Position numbers and translations under genes: made by a program
Shown: in pieces, positions 57,285 through 64,000 of the stretch
Numbering within the stretch: the stretch's first letter is position 1
How the letters are laid out: every line of letters starts with the position of its first letter
The notes under the pieces: generated by a model
The model's database searches: none
What the model was told of the DNA's origin: nothing
Seen by the model: only the letters and a program-made list of their open reading frames with translations
Assembly (NCBI RefSeq): GCF_001625445.1
Contig: NZ_LWHG01000032.1
Span: 62,001 to 126,000 of the forward strand
Direction of reading: 5' to 3'
DNA length: 64,000 nt
Origin: Haladaptatus sp. R4
GTDB taxonomy: Archaea; Halobacteriota; Halobacteria; Halobacteriales; Haladaptataceae

Positions 57285-59080
57285 CTACACGTGTTCGTCC
57301 AAGAAGGCTGAAATCCGCTCGAACTCCTCCACGAGGTTTTCGCGGGAGGTGGTGTGGTGGCCCTCGTCCTCGAAGATACAGGTTTCGACCGGGAGGCCCT
57401 GCTCTCGGACCTTCTCGGCGATTTGCTCGGCTTCCCCGACGGGGACGCGGGGGTCGTTCGCGCCGTGCTGGATGAACAGCGGGCAGTCGATCTTCTCGGC
57501 GTCGTGAATCGGACTGATCCGTTCGAGGAGTTCAGGGTCGTCCAGCGAACCGTACTCCTGTTCGCGGTGACTCCGTCGCCACTCGCCCGTGTTTTCGAGG
57601 AAGGTCTCGAAATCGGCGATGCCGACGAACTCGACGGCGGCGGCCCAGAGGTCCGGGTACTCCGTGATCGCCGCGAGGACCATGAACCCGCCGTAGGAGC
57701 GGCCGTAGGCGACGATTCGGTCGGGATCGACGGCGTCCTGCGCGTGGAGCCATTCGACACCGGCCTCGATGTCGGCCACCGAGTCCATGCGCTTTTCCTC
57801 GTCGTCCAGATGAGCGTAGGCCTCGCCGTAGCCCGACGAGCCACGGACGTTGGGTTCGAGAACCGCGTACCCCTGCTGGAGGAAGTACTGCTTGGTCGGG
57901 TAGAACCACGGCTGGCGCTGGTGCTGCGGGCCGCCGTGGATGTCCACGATGACGGGGGCGTGTTACCGGGTTCGGCGTTCGGCGGGAGCGTCCAGTACGC
58001 CGGAATCTCACGCCCGTCGAACGATTCGAACCGAACCGTTTCGGGTTCGAGGAACGTGTCGCGTGGGATGCCGAGCGTGCCGAAGTCGGTCCACTGCGAG
58101 ACGCTTCCGGCCTCCGGATCGAGGACGAAAACGTTCTGCGGGTCGTCGCTCCGACTCAACGTGAGTGCGCACTGCTCACCGTCGGGACCGAATCCCGCAC
58201 CGAAGAGCACGCCATCGGGGAAGTGAGGCGTCGCCGTGCGCTCGATCACATCGGCCTCGGCGTCCAGTTTGCCCGCGTGCACCTCCGAGTAGCCGTCCAC
58301 GTTGCGTGCCCAGACGACTCGACCCGTTCCACCGTGGAGCGAGAAGTGAGAAACGTCCCAGTCGCCGCCCTCCTCGACCGTCGTGAGAGTTCCATCGTCG
58401 AGGTCCAGTCTGGCGATGGCGGTCGTGTCGAAATCGTGGTTCGTCACGCAGTAGCAGTTCCCGTCGACGTCGAACCGCGCGCTGTGATACTGCGCGTCGG
58501 TGTCGTCGGTAAGTCGCCGATGCTCCCCGGTTTCGGGATCGAGCAGGAACAAGTTCTGATCGAAACTGGCGTTCGCCTTCGAGAGGGCGAGACCGGGTTC
58601 GCCCCATGCTTCGACCGTCAGAAAGCCGCCCGCCCCTTCGTGAACGAGCGTGGCCGATTCGTCGTCGCGGCCCTGCACGTACACGTCGAACGTCGATCCC
58701 TCGCGGCGGTTGGCCGTGAACGCGATTCGTTCGCCGTCCGGACTAAAGCCGCCCCACTGGTGGATGGCTTCCGGGGTCGCCGTCAGCGGCGTTTCGGTCC
58801 CCGTTTCGAGGTCGTAGCGGTACAGTTGGTCGTGTTCGTCGCTCCCGGTGTCCATGCCGAAGACGACCTCCGGGCGCGAGGGCGACGCCGAGACGAACGA
58901 GATTCGCTCGTCGTGGCTCGTCAGTCGCTTCGGGAACGAATCCGAATCGTCGAGCGACCAGACCTGGGGCGTCCCCGTCGTGTCGGCGAGGAAGACGAGC
59001 GTCCCATCGACCGCGATGGTCGGGGAACTGGCCGAGTCGATACCGAGATAGCGCGTGAGCGGATACGGCGCGGTTGGCAT
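57285..59080 (-). CDS. S9-family prolyl oligopeptidase/acylaminoacyl peptidase, one frameshift
   Basis: About 599 residues. An N-terminal WD40-like beta-propeller (GGFSPDGERIAFTANRREG and similar blades) is followed by the alpha/beta hydrolase from PVIVDIHGGPQHQ. The catalytic triad is Ser in YGRSYGGFMVL, Asp in HGANDPRVPVGEAEQ and His in EDEGHHTTSREN. A lost C near 57957 splits the two parts (PGNTPP-VIVDIHGG). It is cytoplasmic, cleaving short peptides or acylated N-termini. Start MPTAPYPLTRYLGIDS at 59080. Confidence 0.92.
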
Positions 59081-59371
59081 GCTATAGCGTGCGAAGAGGG
59101 ACGAGAAAAGGATTCGGCTCACGGTAGTTTTGATGGGTCGAAGCGGACGTGTTCGAAAATTTCGTGATTGCAGTCGTTACAATCCCAGCAGAATCAACTC
59201 CTTCGTTCGTCGCACACGGCTGAGGACGTTCGAAGTCAGCTCACCTGTAGCTACGATTACAGCAAAACCGACTTCAGATCCAACTCCTCACCACGAACGT
59301 CGGAGCAAGACCTATCGTGATTCATGACGTTCAATTGATGCGAGAACCCATCAGCGAAGTCCATCCAGCCA

Positions 59372-61219
59372 ATGTCATCGGATCTGCTCCTCGTGTCGGC
59401 GTCGATAATCGCGCTCGGAGCGGCGTCGAAACTGCTCGCGGACCGGTACGAGATTCCGAACGTGGTGTTTCTGCTGGGTTTCGGCATCCTGTTCGGACCG
59501 GCAGGGGTTGGACTCATCGACCCGACGCTGTTCGACGACTCGCTCTCGACTATCGTCTCGCTGGCGGTCGCCATCATCATCCTCGAAGGGGCGTTCACGC
59601 TGTCCGCGTCGAACGTTCGTGACCGCGCCGAAATCGACGCTGAAACTGGTGACGGGCGGGGCGGCACTGACGTTCGTCTCCCTCTGCGGCCTCGTCCACT
59701 ATCTTCTCGGCCTCCAGTGGAACCTCTCGTGTCTCATCGCCGCGCTGCTCGTGGCGACCGGACCGACCGTCATCACGCCCGTATTGAATCAAATCGAGGT
59801 TCGAGAGGGCGTCAAGACGCTACTGGAGACGGAAGGCGTTATCAACGACGTGACCGCCTCCGTGTTGGGCGCGGTCATCTTCAGCGTGGCCGCGTTGGGC
59901 TACCATCCCGACCCGTTCGGGGGGCACATGGGCGCGGACGTCATCGTGGATTTCGTGTCGAGAATCGGAACCGGCGTTCTCATCGGGATAATCACGGCCT
60001 TGCTGGCGGGATACGTCCTTCGATACCTGAGCCTGTCTCCACAGAACTCGCGGATCACCGTCATCGGGACGGCGCTGATCTCCTACGCCATCGCGGACGC
60101 GTTAGCGTCGGAAGCGGGCATCGTGACCGTGGCGGTCGCGGGGCTGATTCTGGGTACCGTGGATATCCCGTTCGAGCGGGAAATAGCGGGATTCAGCGGC
60201 GATGTCACGACCATCGTGTTGAGCGTGGTGTACATCATCTCGCGTCGCTGCTGGACTTCCGGCATCTCCTCACGCTCGGGGTGGGCGGTCTCATCGTCGT
60301 GGTTTTGGCGATGGTCGTGATTCGCCCGCTAGCGGTGTTTCTCTCGACGACCGGGACGCAGTTCACGTGGAACGAACGCACGTTCATTGCCGCGGTCGGC
60401 CCGCGCGGGATCATCCCCGCTTCGACCGCGACGCTGTTCTCGCTACAACTCGCCAACGCGGGGGTGCCGAACGCGAAGAGCGTCGTTCACGTCGTCTTCC
60501 TCGTGATTTTGGTGACCGTCGTCGTGGAGGCAGGCGGCGCGCCGCTCGCGGCCAAAACACTCGACATCATACCCATGACCGTACTCATCATCGGCGGGAG
60601 CCGAATCGGACGGGCGCTGGCGGACAGGTTGGACAAACGCGGCGAAACGCCATCATCATCGAACGCGACGGTGCGGGTTATCAACGAGTTGCGGTCGGAG
60701 GGCTACTCGGTGGTTCGCGGCAACGGAACGGACGCGGCCGTGCTCGAAGAGGCGGGGGGTGACCGCGCGAAGATGGTCAGCGCCGCGACGAGCGACGACG
60801 ACCAGAACATCCTCGCCTGCCAGACGGCACGAACCCGGTTCGGCATCGACCGACTCATCGCACAGGTGAACAAACTCGAGAACGCGGACGCCTTCTCCGA
60901 CCTCGGCGTTCAGCCGGTGACGCCGGTCACGGCGACGGTAGACATGATGGACGATCTGATCCTCCGGCCGAACTTCTACGAATGGCTGTCGGCGGTCGGC
61001 GACGAGAACGAAATCGCGGAGGTCGTCGTCAAGTCGGACGCGGCCGTCGGCGAACAGATACAGCAAATCGAACTAGAGAACGACGCCGTCATCGCACTGT
61101 TCCGCCGCGACGACGAATTCATCGTCCCGAAACCGACCCTGAGGATTCAAGAGGGCGACGTGGTGACACTTATCGGAAAGCGGGAAGCGGTCGAACGGAG
61201 CGTCGTCATGTTGGAGTAG
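59372..61219 (+). CDS. CPA-family cation/proton antiporter with TrkA domains, about four frameshifts
   Basis: About 616 residues. The membrane part starts MSSDLLLVSASIIALGAASKLL and continues through GFGILFGPAGVGLIDPTLF, VATGPTVITPVLNQIEVREG and FIAAVGPRGIIPASTATLF (Na+/H+ exchanger motifs). A cytoplasmic RCK pair follows: TVLIIGGSRIGRALADRL (Rossmann) and a TrkA-C domain ending GKREAVERSVVMLE. Frame shifts fall near 59625, 60243, 60642 and 60677. It probably exchanges Na+ or K+ for H+ and is gated by a nucleotide bound to RCK. Salt homeostasis is the expected role in a halophile. Confidence 0.88.
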   Translation: MSSDLLLVSASIIALGAASKLLADRYEIPNVVFLLGFGILFGPAGVGLIDPTLFDDSLSTIVSLAVAIIILEGAFTLSASNVRDRAEIDAETGDGRGGTDVRLPLRPRPLSSRPPVEPLVSHRRAARGDRTDRHHARIESNRGSRGRQDATGDGRRYQRRDRLRVGRGHLQRGRVGLPSRPVRGAHGRGRHRGFRVENRNRRSHRDNHGLAGGIRPSIPEPVSTELADHRHRDGADLLRHRGRVSVGSGHRDRGGRGADSGYRGYPVRAGNSGIQRRCHDHRVERGVHHLASLLDFRHLLTLGVGGLIVVVLAMVVIRPLAVFLSTTGTQFTWNERTFIAAVGPRGIIPASTATLFSLQLANAGVPNAKSVVHVVFLVILVTVVVEAGGAPLAAKTLDIIPMTVLIIGGSRIGRALADRLDKRGETPSSSNATVRVINELRSEGYSVVRGNGTDAAVLEEAGGDRAKMVSAATSDDDQNILACQTARTRFGIDRLIAQVNKLENADAFSDLGVQPVTPVTATVDMMDDLILRPNFYEWLSAVGDENEIAEVVVKSDAAVGEQIQQIELENDAVIALFRRDDEFIVPKPTLRIQEGDVVTLIGKREAVERSVVMLE

Positions 61220-61302
61220 TCGGAATCGGTCGGATTCGGATCGACCCATCGTCCCGCGTATTTTTGGTGTCGCCGTGAGACGCTACAGGTGACACAGAGA
61301 AA

Positions 61303-62318
61303 ATGGAGGACGTATCCCAGCCACCGACCGTCGAGGAGGTGAGCGAACTGCTCGACGCACGGGCGTACGACGACGTGACTGCCTGCCTGAAGCGGTTCGA
61401 AACGGCACCGGCCGACGACCGAAGAGGGCTGTCACAGGAACTCCAACGCGTCGGCGAGGAGACGCCCGACGCGCTGGCACCGGTCGTCCCGGCGCTCGTT
61501 CGATTCCTCACGGACGCGGAGCGGTCGGTTCGGTTGACGACGGCGAAGACGTTCGTCGCCGTCGCCAAGCACGAATCCGACGCCGTCGCGCTGGTCGTGC
61601 CAGCGCTCGCCGAGCGCGCGCGGACGACGAGGAGTTCTACTACGTTCGCGCTCGCTCGGCCGAGGCGCTCGGCTACGTCGCCCTCGACCACCCGGATTCG
61701 GTCACGTCGCCCGAACTGATGGCCGATCTACAGATCGGACTGTCGTTCGACGAACCGGAAGTGAAACGGAAGTTGGCGAAAGCGCTCGAACACGTCTCGC
61801 TCGGCGATCCGAATCGGCTCGCCCATCGCGTCTCGAAGCTCACCGACCACCTCGATGACGACGACGAACTCGTCCGCTACCATCTCTGCACGGCGTTGGT
61901 GGCTGTCGGCTGTGCGAAACCCGAAAAAATCGGGGAAGCGACCGACGCGCTCACGACGCGGTTGGACGACGAATGCGACCACGTTCGGGGGCGGGCCGCC
62001 GAAGCGCTGGGATTGACCGCACGCGCTGAGGATGGGTCGGTTTCGCCGGAAGCGACCTCGCGGTTGGAGGGTCGATGCGAGGACGAACCGGAGTTCGTCC
62101 GCGAGAGAGCGGCGTTCGCGCTCGATGGGATCGATGATCCCGAGGCGGTCGACGAACCGAACGGCGAAATCGGGACGCTCGATGGGGTCCGCGAGACGAC
62201 CGAGGCGGCCCTCGACGAACTCTCGTCGCCCGACGAGGAGAACGTGTGCCCGAACTGCGGACTCGCACTCCCGGACGCCGGGCCGCCGTTGTGTCCCGGC
62301 TGTGGGATGCCCCGGTGA
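61303..62318 (+). CDS. HEAT-repeat protein with C-terminal zinc ribbon, one frameshift
   Basis: About 338 residues of helical HEAT-like repeats (SVRLTTAKTFVAVAKHE, FYYVRARSAEALGYVALD, HVRGRAAEALGLTARAED, FVRERAAFALDGIDD), ending in a double-CxxC zinc ribbon CPNCGLALPDAGPPLCPGCG. The frame changes near 61620. HEAT arrays bind partner proteins; the ribbon suggests nucleic-acid or protein docking. No catalytic residues. It ends 42 bp before iron operator 3. Confidence 0.85.
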
Positions 62319-62360
62319 GCGGAACGAGAGACGTCTCGGAATCCGAAAACGCTTTACTGT

Positions 62361-62376
62361 TTTAGGCGAGCCTAAA
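62361..62376. promoter_or_regulatory. DtxR-like iron operator 3
   Basis: TTTAGGCGAGCCTAAA, identical to operator 1, ending three bases before ATG 62380. It probably controls the FAD protein downstream. Confidence 0.8.
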
Positions 62377-62379
62377 AAC

Positions 62380-62454
62380 ATGGCTCGAAACGGGAGAGAC
62401 GACGAGATCTCACGGATGGGACGGCAGAGGGCCCGATACGGTGATCATCGATGA
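62380..62454 (+). CDS. 24-residue ORF at the iron-regulated start
   Basis: ATG 62380 stands three bases after operator 3, the same position as the starts of the binding proteins, so it is probably the first codon of the mRNA. The ORF (MARNGRDDEISRMGRQRARY) ends in TGA overlapping ATG 62451 (ATGA). It is either a coupled leader or the real N-terminus of the FAD protein, broken by an indel. Confidence 0.45.
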   Translation: MARNGRDDEISRMGRQRARYGDHR

Positions 62455-63371
62455 CGGCGACCGAGGGCGGAGAACGACGTCGTCGTCGTCGGCGGCGGCC
62501 GACGGGCAGTGCCGTCGGGGTGTTCGCCGCGCGATACGGACTCGACGTCGTGGTGTTCGACCGCGGGAAATCCTCGCTCCGACGGTGCGGCCATCTGGAG
62601 AACTACCTCGGATTTCCGGCGGGTATCGACATCCAAACGTTCTACGAGTTGATGCACGACCACGTCGAGAAAGCGGGCTGTGAACTCGTATCCGATTTGG
62701 TCGAATCGGTGGAGGTAGTCGAGGAAGGGGAAGACGGGTTCGTCGTCGAAACGCAAGACGGACGCCGGATCACGAGTGATCGGGTGGTCGCCGCGACCCG
62801 CTACGGCGGCGAGTATCTCTCATCGCTGGACGACGGGTCGATGTTCGAGACGTACGAGTACGACGGCGACGAGTACGAAAAGTTCAACAGGTCGTACGCC
62901 GAGGACGACGGGACGACACAAATCGATGGCTTGTACGTCGCGGCACCCGCGGAGGCGGCGGATCGACAGACGCTCATGGCCGCCGGACGCGGTGCACGCG
63001 TCGGTATCACGCTTCTCGAAGACGTTCGGGAGGAACGCGGCTATCCCGAAACGATCGCAAGCCAGTACGATTGGATACGACGCGAGGCGGGGAGAACCGG
63101 CGAGTGGAGCGACCGTGACCGATGGCGTGAATGGTTCGCCGAGCAGACACCCGACGACTACGATCTCGACGAGGACGGGCGAACCGAACTCCGCGAGCGG
63201 GAAATCGACCGGCGGTTCGAGGCGTATCTGCCCGACGAGGAAATCGAACGTCGGCGTCGGCAGGGACACGAAACCCTCCTCGAACACATCGACGACGAAC
63301 TCATCCTCGAAGCCGCCCGCGAAATCAGGGACGAACGTGGAACCGAGGGAAGCGACGAACGAGTGGAGTGA
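62451..63371 (+). CDS. FAD/NAD(P)-binding oxidoreductase of the iron locus, N-terminal frameshifts
   Basis: About 307 residues. The N-terminus should read NDVVVVGGGPTGSAVGVFAARYGLDVVVFDRG (dinucleotide fold), but two indels near 62480 and 62507 place VVVVGGG in another frame. It continues CGHLENYLGFPAGID, EDGFVVETQDGRRIT and a distal DGLYVAAPAEAADRQTLMAAGRGARVG (FAD motif). No CxxC redox pair of thioredoxin reductase is seen. The C-terminal 100 residues are charged and helical. The iron operator suggests a ferric-siderophore reductase role; this is inference. Confidence 0.78.
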   Translation: MTATEGGERRRRRRRRPTGSAVGVFAARYGLDVVVFDRGKSSLRRCGHLENYLGFPAGIDIQTFYELMHDHVEKAGCELVSDLVESVEVVEEGEDGFVVETQDGRRITSDRVVAATRYGGEYLSSLDDGSMFETYEYDGDEYEKFNRSYAEDDGTTQIDGLYVAAPAEAADRQTLMAAGRGARVGITLLEDVREERGYPETIASQYDWIRREAGRTGEWSDRDRWREWFAEQTPDDYDLDEDGRTELREREIDRRFEAYLPDEEIERRRRQGHETLLEHIDDELILEAAREIRDERGTEGSDERVE

Positions 63372-63390
63372 CGTTTCTTTCACGGCCTCT

Positions 63391-63406
63391 TTTAGGCTAG
63401 CCTAAA
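63391..63406. promoter_or_regulatory. DtxR-like iron operator 4
   Basis: TTTAGGCTAGCCTAAA, a perfect palindrome including its centre. It lies 37 bp upstream (centre to centre) of operator 5 and 20 bp after the FAD gene stop. Confidence 0.8.
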
Positions 63407-63428
63407 AAATCGAAGTAGTTATCAGTTG

Positions 63429-63442
63429 TTAGGCTAGCCTAA
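63429..63442. promoter_or_regulatory. DtxR-like iron operator 5
   Basis: TTAGGCTAGCCTAA, a perfect palindrome ending four bases before ATG 63447. Together with operator 4 it gives the second binding-protein gene a tandem operator, suggesting tight repression when iron is plentiful. Confidence 0.8.
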
Positions 63443-63446
63443 AAAC

Positions 63447-64000
63447 ATGGCAAGAGACGGTGGAAGCCACGAAATGCCGACACGACGCGACTACGTCAAG
63501 TACGGTGGCGTCGTCATCGGCGGCGGGTTGTTGGCGGGATGTGCAAACAAAACGGAAACGGAAGCATCATCGACGACACGGACGACGACCACATCGAAGT
63601 CGTCCGACGGGTCGACGGAGACGGAAGACGAGTCCTATTCGGTTTCGATGGCACGACCGGGAAGGTCACGTTCGAGTCGGTACCCGGTCGATGGGTCGCA
63701 TACGACGGCGGTTATGCGGACATGGGCGTCGCGCTGGGGAAGGCCGATGGGATGACGGGTATCGGTAGTCCGGACCGGTACTACACCGGCGTCTACGACG
63801 AACTGCCCGGCGTGAGCGTCGACCGAAAGACGCTCGAAAAGAACGATTTCGGCAAAGCCGGGATGTCCAAAGAACTGTTCTACGAACTCGACAACGACGT
63901 GCACGTCATGGACCCGAAGATGCTCGTCAACTGGTTCGACTGGAGCGAGAAGGACGTCGAAGAGATCACGACGAAGGTCGGACCGTTCGTCGGGAACGTG
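63447..64000 (+). CDS. second iron-type ABC substrate-binding lipoprotein, frameshifted, cut by window end
   Basis: The Tat lipoprotein start RRDYVKYGGVVIGGGLLAGC (Cys32 from ATG 63447) is followed by a Thr/Ser/Glu linker. After a frame change near 63655 the PBP domain reads GKVTFESVPGRWVAYDGGYA, MGVALGKADG, VYDELPGVSVDRK and ELFYELDNDVHVMDPKMLV, parallel to the protein at 43735 throughout. It is a paralogue expected to bind a different ferric chelate. The rest, and any permease, lie beyond the window. Confidence 0.85.

Overview
The window is haloarchaeal chromosome. The evidence is the strongly acidic proteins, the GC-rich codons, the leaderless promoters with a TATA-like box about 25-30 nt before ATG, the HTH_10 (bacterio-opsin activator type) regulators, the Tat lipoproteins and the halophile glycerol/dihydroxyacetone gene set. 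The gene content would fit a Haladaptatus-like genus, but that is an impression and has not been checked. Coding density is high. No rRNA, tRNA, CRISPR array or insertion sequence was recognised.

Layout. 1-5.8 kb: partial MFS exporter, truncated haemoglobin, HTH_10 regulator, multi-PAS histidine kinase, amidohydrolase. 5.85-6.5 kb: a non-coding island with two repeat units on each side of a core of three-base-loop hairpins. 6.7-13.5 kb: HerA-like ATPase, two small membrane proteins, asparagine-synthase-like protein, a LOV-GAF-HTH_10 regulator. 13.6-20.9 kb: sirtuin, universal stress protein and cytochrome oxidase subunit I between two paralogous four-helix membrane proteins, then an aldo/keto reductase and an FAD oxidase. 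21-30 kb: the glycerol/dihydroxyacetone region (dhaK, then opposite-strand genes, dhaL-dhaM, then convergent glpK-glpF-small membrane protein-HPr-enzyme I). 30-43.6 kb: reductase, aldolase, nuclease, regulators, MutS-like ATPase, PAS/GAF/HTH_10 protein, DUF389 protein, Tat serine protease-like protein. 43.7-47.3 kb: iron-type ABC importer. 47.4-62.3 kb: transducer, M24 peptidase, GlnK-Amt, NAD synthetase, AI-2E-type permease, CPBP protease, S9 peptidase, cation/proton antiporter, HEAT protein. 62.3-64 kb: a second iron-type locus, cut by the window end.

Two systems stand out. The first is a phosphoenolpyruvate > enzyme I > HPr > DhaM > DhaL/DhaK chain feeding on dihydroxyacetone next to glycerol uptake and phosphorylation. 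As written, DhaM has Leu in place of its phospho-acceptor His, and enzyme I is frameshifted at its His codon. The second is a pair of loci controlled by a shared palindrome (TTTAGGC-NN-GCCTAAA, DtxR-like) that ends 2-4 nt before the ATG.

Caution: about 25 genes are interrupted by small indels (about 45 in total, seven in glpK alone), while the conserved protein continues in another frame. Many sit in short G or C runs. I read these as assembly or sequencing errors, not gene decay, and give full gene spans with the approximate frameshift sites noted.
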